The notes below the pieces were generated by a model, which was not told the DNA's origin, searched no databases, and worked only from the letters and a program-made list of their open reading frames with translations. The position numbers and the translations under genes are program-made. DNA of 64,000 nt from an uncultured Cryomorphaceae bacterium. GTDB lineage: Bacteria > Bacteroidota > Bacteroidia > Flavobacteriales > Schleiferiaceae. Within the stretch, counting starts at the first letter, position 1. The number at the start of each line of letters is the position of its first letter. Below are positions 25,001-33,986 of the stretch, piece by piece. Where the stretch lies: NCBI GenBank assembly GCA_937120475.1, contig CAKZJV010000007.1, positions 2,620,068 to 2,684,067 of the forward strand. The letters run 5' to 3'.

Positions 25001-25375
25001 ATGGCTCAAAGTTTTGGAAAGGCAGAAAAGTTGAAAAGTCGCAAATGGATCGAGCAGATATTTGCGGCAGGTAAGGCAGAAAAGGCTTTCCCTGTGCTGG
25101 CTATTTTTGCTCCCTTTGAGGCTAAAGATGAGGTGGCGGTAAAAGCCGGTTTTTCGGTTTCAAAGCGAAAAATGAAAAGAGCGGTTGACCGGAACCTGAT
25201 CAAACGCAGAATGCGGGAAGCTTATCGCCTGAATAAATCAAAGCTTAAAAATGTGGCTGAACCGGGACAAACCCTGGGGGTTATGTTCATTTATATGCCT
25301 TCAAAAGCGCTTGACTTTAATTCCATAAACCAGGCTTTTGAACGTCTGTTGGAAAAACTTAATAAAGAGCAATGA
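25001..25375 (+). CDS. rnpA: Ribonuclease P protein component
   Basis: The protein has 124 residues, very basic, and partners the RNase P RNA to trim the 5' ends of tRNA precursors. The RNR signature is present (RNLIKRRMREAYR, about residues 64-76), preceded by FSVSKRKMKRAVD. The start FGKAEKLKSRKWIEQIFAAGK is typical of Bacteroidota RnpA. Unlike many bacteria, rpmH is not upstream; hemD is, as usual in this phylum. Confidence 0.95.
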   Translation: MAQSFGKAEKLKSRKWIEQIFAAGKAEKAFPVLAIFAPFEAKDEVAVKAGFSVSKRKMKRAVDRNLIKRRMREAYRLNKSKLKNVAEPGQTLGVMFIYMPSKALDFNSINQAFERLLEKLNKEQ

Positions 25376-25400
25376 AATGGCAAGTTTACACGTTTGTATT

Positions 25401-25408
25401 TAAATTTG
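25401..25408 (+). promoter_or_regulatory. -7 promoter element (TAAATTTG) of S41 peptidase gene
   Basis: Exact TAnnTTTG match about 50 bases before the preferred ATG at 25458. Confidence 0.55.
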
Positions 25409-25457
25409 ACCCAAGCCTGTTTTCTGCTATTTGGAGGTGACGAAAAGTAAAGTATTC

Positions 25458-27107
25458 ATGAAAAAATTTTTAAAACCGGGATTAGGGGTTTTTGCCGCTG
25501 CGGTATTATTAGTATCGGTAGCCTATACTCCTGATTACTTCGAAATCAGTAAGCAGCTTGATATTTTTACCAACGTATTCAAGGAGGTTAATCTCTACTA
25601 CGTAGATGAGACCGAACCCGGGGAGCTAATGGACGAGGCCATTGTTTCCATGCTTTCCTCACTGGACCCCTACACCAATTACATTCCTGAAGAAAGTGTG
25701 GAAGATTATAAAATCCAAACCACGGGTAATTACGGTGGTATTGGTGCAGGTATCCGGTCCCGGGATGGGCAAATCATAGTGACGGTTCCCTACGAGGGCT
25801 TTGCGGCTGATAAAGCCGGACTCATGGCCGGTGACCTTATTCTTAGCGTGGACGGAAAAAGTGTAGAAGGCAAAAGCACCGAAGATGTAAGCAAAATTCT
25901 TAAAGGTGCTCCGGGAACGAAGGTTACCGTGCTCCTGGAACGGGATGGTAAACAGATTACCCGTGAAATTGAAAGGGAAGAGGTACAGGTAAAAAGTGTG
26001 CCTTACTACGGAATGCTCAATTCAGGTATTGGTTATATTACCTTGAGCAACTTTACTGACAAGGCTACTACCGAGGTAAAGGCCGCCTTTGAAGACCTGA
26101 AAAAAAATAATGAGCTCAAAGGGCTAATACTGGACTTAAGAGGGAACCCCGGAGGTTTGCTTAGTGAAGCGGTGAACATCACCAACCTGTTTGTAGAAAA
26201 AGGCCAGGAAGTGGTAAAAACCAAAGGAAAAATGGAGGAGTGGGAGAAAACCTACCGCACCCTGAATAAGCCTATGGATAAAGAAATTCCCCTGGCTGTA
26301 TTGATCAACCGCGGTAGTGCTTCTGCCTCTGAAATTGTGAGTGGCACGCTCCAGGATTATGACCGTGCGGTGGTAATAGGTCAGCGCAGTTTTGGAAAAG
26401 GACTGGTGCAGCAGACCCGTAAACTTTCCTACGGAGCCCAGTTAAAGGTGACCATTGCCAAATACTATACGCCCAGCGGGCGCTGTATTCAGGCCATAAA
26501 TTATGCCGAAAGGGCCGAAGACGGTAGCGTTTCCAAAGTTCCCGATTCATTACGCACCCGTTTTGAAACCACTAATGGCCGCCCGGTGTATGACGGTGGT
26601 GGTATTGACCCTGATATTACGGTAGAAGACAGTGATGTAAGCAATGCCATAATCGCCTTGTATCAAAAGATGCTCATTTTCGATTATGCCACGCAGTACC
26701 GCAAGGTTCATGAAACCATTGCTCCGGCCAGTGAATTCCAATTGAATGATAATGAGTACCAGGATTTTTTGGGTTGGCTCAATCAACAGGGTTTCGAGTA
26801 TAAAACCAAAACAGAAGAGAAACTGGAGGAGTTGAAGAAATTTGCCGAAAAGGAAAACTACCTGACCGATCTGGAGGCCGATATTAATTCCCTGATGGCC
26901 AAATATGCCCAGGAAGAAAATCAGGACCTTAAGGCATACGAACCGGAAATCAGGGTACTGTTGGAAGAAGAAATTGTTTCACGCTACTATTACGAAAGGG
27001 GACGTATTCAAAATGCCATTGAGCACGATGAAGACGTAAAGGCAGCCATTGCTGTTCTTACGGATGCTCCTGAGTATGCCAATATATTAACGGTTGCCAA
27101 AAACTAA
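25458..27107 (+). CDS. S41 family C-terminal processing peptidase (CtpA/Prc-like)
   Basis: The protein has 549 residues. An N-terminal membrane signal (residues 10-27) puts it in the periplasm. A PDZ domain (about residues 85-170: GIGAGIRSRDGQIIV, KAGLMAGDLILSVDGKSV) selects C-terminal tails. The protease core carries the catalytic Ser in NRGSASASEIVSG and Lys in RSFGKGLVQQ. A coiled C-terminal part (about 450-549, Glu/Lys-rich) is common in flavobacterial Prc homologues. It trims envelope proteins. I choose the ATG at 25458 because it opens on the signal; a TTG at 25431 and a GTG at 25437 are in frame upstream. Its last 14 bases overlap the next gene. Confidence 0.93.
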   Translation: MKKFLKPGLGVFAAAVLLVSVAYTPDYFEISKQLDIFTNVFKEVNLYYVDETEPGELMDEAIVSMLSSLDPYTNYIPEESVEDYKIQTTGNYGGIGAGIRSRDGQIIVTVPYEGFAADKAGLMAGDLILSVDGKSVEGKSTEDVSKILKGAPGTKVTVLLERDGKQITREIEREEVQVKSVPYYGMLNSGIGYITLSNFTDKATTEVKAAFEDLKKNNELKGLILDLRGNPGGLLSEAVNITNLFVEKGQEVVKTKGKMEEWEKTYRTLNKPMDKEIPLAVLINRGSASASEIVSGTLQDYDRAVVIGQRSFGKGLVQQTRKLSYGAQLKVTIAKYYTPSGRCIQAINYAERAEDGSVSKVPDSLRTRFETTNGRPVYDGGGIDPDITVEDSDVSNAIIALYQKMLIFDYATQYRKVHETIAPASEFQLNDNEYQDFLGWLNQQGFEYKTKTEEKLEELKKFAEKENYLTDLEADINSLMAKYAQEENQDLKAYEPEIRVLLEEEIVSRYYYERGRIQNAIEHDEDVKAAIAVLTDAPEYANILTVAKN

Positions 27108-28377
27108 AACAATAGGGAACCCCAAACTCTGGAAAAGGCTATATCTCTATAGCCTTTTGTTTTTTGCGATACTGTTACCCTTTCAACCGAAATGGTTGCC
27201 CCTCACCTTGGGGATGATGGTTTTTGGTTTATTCTGGTTATTGAGCGGTGGCTTTCAAAACAAACTGGACCACCTTTCTAAAAACCTTACGGCAGGCTTG
27301 TTCTTCCTGTATTACTTGTGGGTGGTAATAGGTGCATTTTATACCACTTTGCCCGCGGAAGCGGAAAAGGATGTGGTGCTTAAATTACCCTTTGTGGTAT
27401 GGCCTCTGGCCCTGGGAAGCTTATTTCTTTTTTCGTCCAAAAACCTGCAGTACCTGTTACGGTGGTTTATTTTGGCTTCAGCCATCAGCATACTTTTTTG
27501 CTTTACCATGGCCCTGGGCGATTTCCTGAACAATGGAGATGTACGCGAATTTTTCTTTACCCGTTTGGTAAACTATAAGGTGCTACCCCCACACTACCTG
27601 GGTATGTACCTTTCCTTTTCGTACGGATGCCTGCTGTACCAGGGGCTTCGCAAAAAATACTTCTTCAGCCGCAGTACCGATGTGCTGTTAATGATCATTA
27701 TGGCGGTGGGCATACTGTTTATTTCCGTGCGGATGCAGTACATTGTTTTCCTGCTGATCAACGGGTGGATCTTCTTTTCTTTTCTCTATCAAAAAAGTGG
27801 GTTTTTAAAAGCTTCGTTAAGCCTGCTGGTACTGATCCTGATTTTTGGAAGCCTGGCCTGGGTGTTTCCCGGCAGCAAAAGAAGGATTAAAGACACTTAC
27901 AATGAGATCGTTTCCTTTGAAAGGGAAGTGAACCAGAAGCAAACCAATCATCGTAAATTTTTGTGGTTACACGGCTGGGAGGTAGTCAGGGAGCATCTTT
28001 GGATTGGTACCGGAACCGGGGCATCGGATCAGGCCCTGCAACTGAAGTTGCAAAACAATGATCACAAGTTTTGGGATGGGCAGGATGTATATTACCTGCG
28101 CGACCGCAATTACAATTTCCACAATACCTATCTGCAGCAATGGGCCACCCACGGTATCGTGGGTTTACTCATCTTACTGTTGGCCATGTTAGTGCCTTTT
28201 TGGCGAACCCATGACTTTAAAGGGCGACTTTTTATCGTAATATGTGGCCTGAGTTTTTTAACCGAAAGTATGCTGGAACGGCAGGCCGGGGTTTTATTCT
28301 TCAGCTTCTTTTACTGCCTGCTGTTTGTGGTTAAAACCATTGATGAAAACCAAAAGAGTCAACAAGCTATTGAATAA
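27094..28377 (+). CDS. O-antigen ligase/polymerase-like membrane protein (copy 1)
   Basis: The protein has 427 residues and about ten to twelve hydrophobic helices, as in the Wzy/WaaL (O-antigen ligase) superfamily. The long periplasmic loop before the last helices (about residues 260-345) holds the motif LWLHGWEVVREHLWIGTGTG and HNTYLQQWATHG, with the conserved Arg/His and Gly residues of the ligase fold. It probably joins or polymerises undecaprenyl-linked glycans at the outer face of the inner membrane. It appears to start at a TTG overlapping the S41 peptidase gene. Its last 84 bases overlap the tail of the converging second ligase-like gene. Confidence 0.82.
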   Translation: MPKTKTIGNPKLWKRLYLYSLLFFAILLPFQPKWLPLTLGMMVFGLFWLLSGGFQNKLDHLSKNLTAGLFFLYYLWVVIGAFYTTLPAEAEKDVVLKLPFVVWPLALGSLFLFSSKNLQYLLRWFILASAISILFCFTMALGDFLNNGDVREFFFTRLVNYKVLPPHYLGMYLSFSYGCLLYQGLRKKYFFSRSTDVLLMIIMAVGILFISVRMQYIVFLLINGWIFFSFLYQKSGFLKASLSLLVLILIFGSLAWVFPGSKRRIKDTYNEIVSFEREVNQKQTNHRKFLWLHGWEVVREHLWIGTGTGASDQALQLKLQNNDHKFWDGQDVYYLRDRNYNFHNTYLQQWATHGIVGLLILLLAMLVPFWRTHDFKGRLFIVICGLSFLTESMLERQAGVLFFSFFYCLLFVVKTIDENQKSQQAIE

Positions 28378-29589
28378 GGTTACCGCCTTATGGCGAATCA
28401 ACATAGATTCGGTTAGCATACTGAAGAAAAAGTATAAGACCACCATAGCCAGCAAAGCATTCTTTTGCCGGTAGGCCTGCAGGAGTGCGTACATCAATAG
28501 AAGCAGTAGAACAAGAACAGCCGGTAGGCCTGCCCCCAGCCAGCTTTCCAGGTATTGATTATGGCAGTTGAATTCCCTGGCTAAACCTACCACGAAATTA
28601 TTCTCCCGGTAACTGCTCATTAATCGATCGTGGGCATCACCTAAGCCCACACCGCCCAAAATGTTTTCACGGATAACATCCCAGGCGCAGTGCCACTCGG
28701 CCAAACGGATGGTTATACCATTGAATTGATGGATAACCGGAGCATCCATTTGGTAATTCAGGGATTGGAATTCCGTAAACCTTTGGGTTACATCATTGGG
28801 CAAAACGAAAAATAAAACGCTTAAAGATGCTATGGTGATCGCACTGAAGGCAAGGGCCCGCACCGGTTTGGCCCTACGGAATAAAAAGACCACCAATGCA
28901 ATAAAGGTGATGGCGCCAAAGGCCAGTAAATTCATGCGGCCTTGCAACATAAAGAGGAAGACCAGCAGGAAGGCCAGTAAGCCGTAACCCACCCTCCGGG
29001 AAAAGAACCATAGCTTTTGCTCGCGGATTAAACCATATCCCAAATAGATGGCGATGCCCATATAAAGCGATAGGTAACCGGGGTGCATGATAATACGAGA
29101 CAAGCGTAGGTAAGTAAAGTAATATTCCTTTACCACAATACCGTCATCATTAACCGGGGCATAAAGGCTGCCGGTTGAAACTATGTGGAAAACGGCCGTT
29201 CCGATGGCTACTAAAGCGGCCAGTATGCTGGCCCAGAAAAAAGTGTTGATCAGGGTATATCTGCGCTCGCGTAACACCCCGATATCTATGGAAGCCATGA
29301 TCAGTGGCAGCCATAAAAAGGGTTGTAAGGTTTCCAACCTGCGCAAACCATCCGGAAGGTTTTCACTGTACAGAAGGCTAATGGCATTAATGGCAAAAAA
29401 GGAAAGGGCAAGCAGCACCCAGCCTTTATGAGGGTGGGAACGGATATTCCTGAAAAAGTTACGGTTGAAGAAGGAGTGCAGCAAAAAAATAATAATACTG
29501 ATACTGCTTACGGGAATAGGGCAGTACAGGGCAATAATAACCAGTTGAAGGAGTAATACGGAGCGATGGTTTACACTCTTCCAGTTCAA
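28294..29589 (-). CDS. O-antigen ligase/polymerase-like membrane protein (copy 2)
   Basis: The protein has 431 residues with about eleven hydrophobic helices and the same Wzy_C-type loop (EWHCAWDVIRENILGGVGLG, HNQYLESWLGAG). It ends with FSMLTESMLIRHKAVTLF, close to FLTESMLERQAGVLFF of the converging copy, so the two are related. It is the last gene of the polysaccharide operon that begins with the flippase, and it overlaps the WecA-like gene by four bases. It likely acts as polymerase or ligase for the glycan built by the cluster. Confidence 0.82.
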   Translation of the reverse strand: MNWKSVNHRSVLLLQLVIIALYCPIPVSSISIIIFLLHSFFNRNFFRNIRSHPHKGWVLLALSFFAINAISLLYSENLPDGLRRLETLQPFLWLPLIMASIDIGVLRERRYTLINTFFWASILAALVAIGTAVFHIVSTGSLYAPVNDDGIVVKEYYFTYLRLSRIIMHPGYLSLYMGIAIYLGYGLIREQKLWFFSRRVGYGLLAFLLVFLFMLQGRMNLLAFGAITFIALVVFLFRRAKPVRALAFSAITIASLSVLFFVLPNDVTQRFTEFQSLNYQMDAPVIHQFNGITIRLAEWHCAWDVIRENILGGVGLGDAHDRLMSSYRENNFVVGLAREFNCHNQYLESWLGAGLPAVLVLLLLLMYALLQAYRQKNALLAMVVLYFFFSMLTESMLIRHKAVTLFNSLLTLLVFINGFNHKQQAVKEAEE

Positions 29590-30650
29590 TGCTGCAGGGC
29601 TTTTTTCTTTTGCCTTTGCTTGATCAAAAAGGGGATCTGGCTAAGGGCGAAGGCTAAAGTAATATATATCATCAACTGGTACTTCGGTGCCATGATTTCG
29701 TGCAGCAACAAGGCCAGTGCTATAAAAAGTACATTGGTAGATATCAGAACCACGGTGGCCTGTATCTGGCTAAGGCCAATGTCCAGCAAAGCGTGGTGAA
29801 TGTGGTTACGATCCGCAGCAAAGGGCGATCGCCTGAGTACAAAAACCCGGATAATCACCACGCGCAGCGTATCGAAAATAGGAATGATCAATACGGCAAA
29901 TCCAAAAACGGCAGAGGATATTGCAAAGAAAATATTGGGCTGGTAGTACACACTCTTCTGCACAAAGAATATGGCAATTACCGTAATTACAAAACCCAAT
30001 ACCATAGAGCCGGAATCGCCCATAAAAATGCGCGCGTTGCCAAAGTTGTAACGCAAAAAAGCCAATAGAGCGCCCACATAAGCCAGGCACATTATCAAAA
30101 ACAAGGTTTCATTCATTAGGTAAAAAAACCAGGCGAAAGTGCTGATGACCACCACCCCGATGGAGCCCGCCAATCCGTTGATGCCATCGATGAAATTAAA
30201 GCTGTTGATGAGCAGTAAGAACAGAGGAACGGAAAGGGCGATGCTGGTATAATAATCCAGGTTGTGGATATCAAAAAGCCCGTAAAAACTTTGAATGCGG
30301 ATATCTCCCTGGATAATTACAATAATGGCCGCGGCTAACTGTCCGCCAAACTTTTTAAAGGGGGTGAGGGGATACAGGTCGTCCTTAATACCGATGGCAA
30401 AAAGGATAAGGCTCCCGGCCAGTAATGAGTTGAGCTGCGGGTAGTACAACTCGTGGGTAAAAAAGATGAAGGCAAAGATAAACCCGGCAAAAATGGCAAT
30501 GCCCCCCAGCGAGCCAATACGTGCATTATGACGTTTGCGCTGATCCGGCATATCGTATAGCTTTTTAACCAGCGACAGGTTAATGATAGCCGGAATGCTG
30601 AAGTAGGTAATAAAAAAAGCCGTACCGAATGCAAGCAGTGCTAAATACAT
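29586..30650 (-). CDS. Undecaprenyl-phosphate sugar-1-phosphate transferase (WecA/MraY family)
   Basis: The protein has 354 residues and about ten membrane helices. It carries the family's catalytic Asp pair (GIKDDLYPL), the NSFNFIDGINGLAG motif, the FMGDSGSMVLGF motif and the DRNHIHHAL loop that marks WecA/TagO types rather than MraY. It moves a sugar phosphate (probably HexNAc) from its UDP form to undecaprenyl phosphate, the first membrane step of polysaccharide assembly. Its place between glycosyltransferases and a ligase-like gene fits that role. Confidence 0.92.
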   Translation of the reverse strand: MYLALLAFGTAFFITYFSIPAIINLSLVKKLYDMPDQRKRHNARIGSLGGIAIFAGFIFAFIFFTHELYYPQLNSLLAGSLILFAIGIKDDLYPLTPFKKFGGQLAAAIIVIIQGDIRIQSFYGLFDIHNLDYYTSIALSVPLFLLLINSFNFIDGINGLAGSIGVVVISTFAWFFYLMNETLFLIMCLAYVGALLAFLRYNFGNARIFMGDSGSMVLGFVITVIAIFFVQKSVYYQPNIFFAISSAVFGFAVLIIPIFDTLRVVIIRVFVLRRSPFAADRNHIHHALLDIGLSQIQATVVLISTNVLFIALALLLHEIMAPKYQLMIYITLAFALSQIPFLIKQRQKKKALQH

Positions 30651-30680
30651 CTCCAGGGATTATGGGTAAAAGTAGAAAAC

Positions 30681-31514
30681 TTAAGAAAGCCTTTTATTCT
30701 CATTCGCTTTTTTTGCTCGCTGGTTCATACGTTTCCGTTCGCGGTCAAAAAACCAACCCCACTTGGTAAAATATTGCAAAGCTGAGGTAAGGTGCAGCTT
30801 CAGGGAGCTCCATTTGCGGTAAGACGATTTCTGGTATTGATGTACGATGTGCCGCTGCGCAAAGTGCAGGGTACGGTACTCCTTATAAATTCTCCGGCTA
30901 AGATCTACATCCTCCAGGTACAGAAAAAAACGTTCGTCAAACAAGCCGCATGAAGCCAGGGCCTGATCGCGCAACACCATGCAACAGCCGCTCAAAATGG
31001 GCACTTCCAGGTTTTGGTGGTAATCGAAATTGCGCATTTCGTAGCGTTTGATTCGCTCCTCCATTAAACCTTTAAGAAAGGGAGGAATAAAACGCCTCAC
31101 CAAAAGATCAAAGGGAGAAGGCACCAGTTTACAAAGGTGTTGCACCTGCCCATCCGGGTACAGCACTTTGGGGGTGCATAAACCGATATCGGTATGTTGA
31201 TCCAGGTGATCCAGGACCGGCTCAAAGGTATCCGCATCAAAATACACATCCGGATTAATAGCAATATGGTAATGAGCTTTGGTGGCGTACTTCCGGAATA
31301 CCCGGTTATGGCCCGATCCGTAGCCCAGGTTTTTGCCCGGATCATCATAATCCAGGTTTTCGCGGCTACAGAAATCACGAATAGTTGCGGAGCTGGAGTT
31401 ATCCACAAAGGTTAGTGCCCACGGAAATTTACATTGCCGGATACTGTTTACCAATTTCTGCAGGTCCTGCAAATCCGTGTAATAGGTTACTATGGAAAAG
31501 CTGACCCTGATCAA
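30681..31514 (-). CDS. Family 2 glycosyltransferase (rhamnosyltransferase-like)
   Basis: The protein has 277 residues with a GT-A fold. VDNSSS near residue 37 is the nucleotide-binding start, INPDVYFD gives the DXD-like metal site, and FFLYLEDVDLSRRI is the conserved acceptor-side acidic motif seen in rhamnosyltransferases and mycolic-type galactofuranosyltransferases. No membrane helix; the basic C-terminal end may touch the membrane. It overlaps the upstream glycosyltransferase gene by four bases. Confidence 0.9.
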   Translation of the reverse strand: MIRVSFSIVTYYTDLQDLQKLVNSIRQCKFPWALTFVDNSSSATIRDFCSRENLDYDDPGKNLGYGSGHNRVFRKYATKAHYHIAINPDVYFDADTFEPVLDHLDQHTDIGLCTPKVLYPDGQVQHLCKLVPSPFDLLVRRFIPPFLKGLMEERIKRYEMRNFDYHQNLEVPILSGCCMVLRDQALASCGLFDERFFLYLEDVDLSRRIYKEYRTLHFAQRHIVHQYQKSSYRKWSSLKLHLTSALQYFTKWGWFFDRERKRMNQRAKKANENKRLS

Positions 31515-32215
31515 TGGATTTTCCGGTTTTTAAGCCTGCGGTTAACGGCCGTGAGCATATTAATACGCCAGCTCAGTTTTTGCGAAATAGAACTTCCCTT
31601 CAAACTGGCATTGTTACCATGAATACGATATTGAATGGTCAATTCCTCCAGCCACCTTACTTCACCCAACTTTTCAGCCATCAGGCCGATCCACCAATCA
31701 TGCATGGCAATTTCTGAAGGAAAGGGAAGCAGGTAGGGCTTAAGGTCGGCTGTAAAAGCCATGGAACTGCCCATAAAAGTGTTGCGCAGCAAATTGTTCC
31801 AAAAACCCGGATGGGTACTCCATCGCTCAAAAATAGTTTCTCCGGTAGGTGATCCCAGTGCATCCACAATTTGCCCGTTCATCACAATCAGGCGTTGGGT
31901 GGCATCTTCCAGCTGCTTATGCATCAACTCTCTCTTGCCGGGTAGCCAAATATCATCCTGGTCCGAAAAGCAAATGACAGGCTTCGTACTCATCCGAAGT
32001 GCAAACTCAAAGTTGAGTACGGGATTTCTAAAGGAATTTTGAAATATACGGACGTTATCGCTTGGCAATGCACTCAGTATCGACATGGTGCCGTCCGAAG
32101 AGCCGTCATCGGAAATAATCAACTCATCACCCTCTTTCAATTGTGGCAATATGCTGTTTAGCTGGGCTTCCAGGTATTTTTCACCGTTGTATGTAGCCAT
32201 GCACACCGATATCAT
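31511..32215 (-). CDS. Family 2 glycosyltransferase
   Basis: The protein has 234 residues with a GT-A fold: MISVCMATYNGEKYL start, SDDGSSDGTM (nucleotide site) near residue 35, and FSDQDDIW (DXD metal site) near residue 83. It has no membrane helix. The short size is usual for family 2 enzymes in polysaccharide clusters. It overlaps both neighbouring glycosyltransferase genes by four bases. The sugar cannot be told from sequence. Confidence 0.9.
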   Translation of the reverse strand: MISVCMATYNGEKYLEAQLNSILPQLKEGDELIISDDGSSDGTMSILSALPSDNVRIFQNSFRNPVLNFEFALRMSTKPVICFSDQDDIWLPGKRELMHKQLEDATQRLIVMNGQIVDALGSPTGETIFERWSTHPGFWNNLLRNTFMGSSMAFTADLKPYLLPFPSEIAMHDWWIGLMAEKLGEVRWLEELTIQYRIHGNNASLKGSSISQKLSWRINMLTAVNRRLKNRKIH

Positions 32216-33075
32216 AAACGGAAACGCTTTTGGTAAAAGGCCTGGATAAAGTAAGGCGAAAAATATTGCAGTGTGAGGCTTAATGCCCTTTTTAAAGCCT
32301 GCTGGCGTACTCGTTTCGGGTGGGTGGCCGTTTCTGCGTAAACCCTGGCCGATTCCAGGTAACGCTCAAAACGCTTTTTAGCCGTGTTCAACGGAGGTTT
32401 TTCATCGCCCGAAAAAGCCTGTTTAAAGCGGTGATCGCTAACGTAAAATTCGGGGTGAATACGGGCCAGGCGATCGGTAAATTCAATATCACTAAAGTCC
32501 AGCGGTAAATCGGGGTTATAACCACCCGCCTTTTTAAAAAGCTTCAGGCTCAATAACATGCCCGAATTGATGGGGCGAAGGCTTTGCAGATTTTGAATAC
32601 CCGGTGTAACGGTCTTTAAGCGATAGGTTGTATTGCGTTCTATCCCAAATGGACTTAACAATTGACCTTTTGAATATACCTGTGGTACGAATAGCTCTAC
32701 CTTTTCGTGATCTCCGGCTTTTTGTGAAACATCCGTTAAAAATTCAGGGTCAATGAGGGTATCGTCATCCAACAGCCAAAGCCATTTTTTTTCCAGCTCA
32801 GCTGCTTTTTGAGCGGCAAAATTGTAGGCTCCGCTCACGCCCGGGTTTTCCGGGGCATGGTGGTAATACACCTCATTTTTTACTTTTTGTGCAGATGGGC
32901 TATTGTCAAAAACCAGGACACTCAGGCCGGTTTTTAAAAGGCTTTGGAGGCTTTGGAAAGAGTGGCTTTCGGAAATAGGCTTTTGATATAAAACAATAAC
33001 CGCCAGCACCTGTGATGTGAAGGGGACGGCACTCATTTTTGCTGCTGCCTTTTGGTGCGCCAGCGGTAGGCCCAA
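32212..33075 (-). CDS. Family 2 glycosyltransferase
   Basis: The protein has 287 residues. The GT-A core shows VFDNSPSA for the nucleotide site, PENPGVSGAYNFAA (a motif of the rhamnosyl/galactofuranosyl-like branch), WLLDDDTLID for the metal site and LDFSDIEFTDRL for the acceptor side. The true start may be internal (for example at KMSAVPFTS, near residue 13), since the first residues overlap the upstream gene by 43 bases. Cytosolic, part of the polysaccharide operon. Confidence 0.88.
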   Translation of the reverse strand: MGLPLAHQKAAAKMSAVPFTSQVLAVIVLYQKPISESHSFQSLQSLLKTGLSVLVFDNSPSAQKVKNEVYYHHAPENPGVSGAYNFAAQKAAELEKKWLWLLDDDTLIDPEFLTDVSQKAGDHEKVELFVPQVYSKGQLLSPFGIERNTTYRLKTVTPGIQNLQSLRPINSGMLLSLKLFKKAGGYNPDLPLDFSDIEFTDRLARIHPEFYVSDHRFKQAFSGDEKPPLNTAKKRFERYLESARVYAETATHPKRVRQQALKRALSLTLQYFSPYFIQAFYQKRFRL

Positions 33076-33986
33076 CGGATTAGGAAAGAGGGTAGAGGTA
33101 ACAACCTTAGCCAGGTAGCTTTGCGTTCCGGTAATAAATCGGTGCGGGGGTCTTTTAAAAACTGCCGTGCGGTTGGTTTATCCCCGGCCAGCAGGTTCAT
33201 GGAAGCGACCCCAATAAGGTTGGCAGCAATCAGTTTTTCCACCGGCTCGCGGAATTTTTCAGGAACATTGCCCTCCGCCAGTTTCTTTTCCAGTACGGCT
33301 GCGTAGCCGATTTGCTTTTTAGGAACCGTGCGCGATTTCATATTCTGAGCATCCTGGCGGTAAATAGCCAAAGGCTCATTCAGAAAAGCTACTTCATATT
33401 TCAAGGCGATGCGGTTCCACATTTCCATATCCTCGGAGTCCCAAACGGAACGGCTTTCATTAAAAGTACCTACCTCCTTAAAAACCGATTGGGGAATGCA
33501 CACCGAAGAGGCGGTAATGAGGGGCTGACCAAGTAATATAGAGCTAAAATAGTTGGGCACCAGGCTCATTTTCCCTTGCTCCGGCAGGCCGTGGCAGACG
33601 GGGTTATACAGCCGTTTGCCTTGCTTAAAAAGGTAGGCCGTTCCATAAAGTCCAGCTTCCGGAAACTGAGTGACCAGTTTTTGCATACCCGCCAGGAAAC
33701 CCGGTAACCAAAGGTCGTCTGAATCCAGGAAGCACAGGTATTCACCCTTTGCCGATGCAATACCCAGGTTACGTGCACTGGCGGTACCCCCGTTTTTTTT
33801 GGTGAGTACTCTTACTTTGGGCTGACTATCAAATTCCCGGGCCAGGCCCAGGCTGTTATCGGTGGAACCATCATCTACTATCAACACCTCAAAATCCGCG
33901 AAATCCTGTTCCAGCACACTGCGGACGGTTTCACCAATGTGCCGCTCTTTATTGTAAAGTGGTATGACTACGGAAAACAGCATCAA
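33033..33986 (-). CDS. Family 2 glycosyltransferase
   Basis: The protein has 317 residues. It opens MMLFSVVIPLYNKERHI, with the nucleotide motif VDDGSTDNSL (residues 36-45) and the metal motif FLDSDDLWLPG (about 91-101), a classic family 2 pattern. The C-terminal third is helical and basic. It overlaps the flippase gene by four bases and begins the run of four transferases. Acceptor and sugar are unknown. Confidence 0.92.
   Translation of the reverse strand: MMLFSVVIPLYNKERHIGETVRSVLEQDFADFEVLIVDDGSTDNSLGLAREFDSQPKVRVLTKKNGGTASARNLGIASAKGEYLCFLDSDDLWLPGFLAGMQKLVTQFPEAGLYGTAYLFKQGKRLYNPVCHGLPEQGKMSLVPNYFSSILLGQPLITASSVCIPQSVFKEVGTFNESRSVWDSEDMEMWNRIALKYEVAFLNEPLAIYRQDAQNMKSRTVPKKQIGYAAVLEKKLAEGNVPEKFREPVEKLIAANLIGVASMNLLAGDKPTARQFLKDPRTDLLPERKATWLRLLPLPSFLIRWAYRWRTKRQQQK

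Noticed and set aside
29700-30068. Antisense open frame opposite the WecA-like gene
   Set aside because: Amino-acid content (His, Tyr, Asn, Arg rich) is typical of reverse-strand shadows, and the sense gene has all catalytic motifs.
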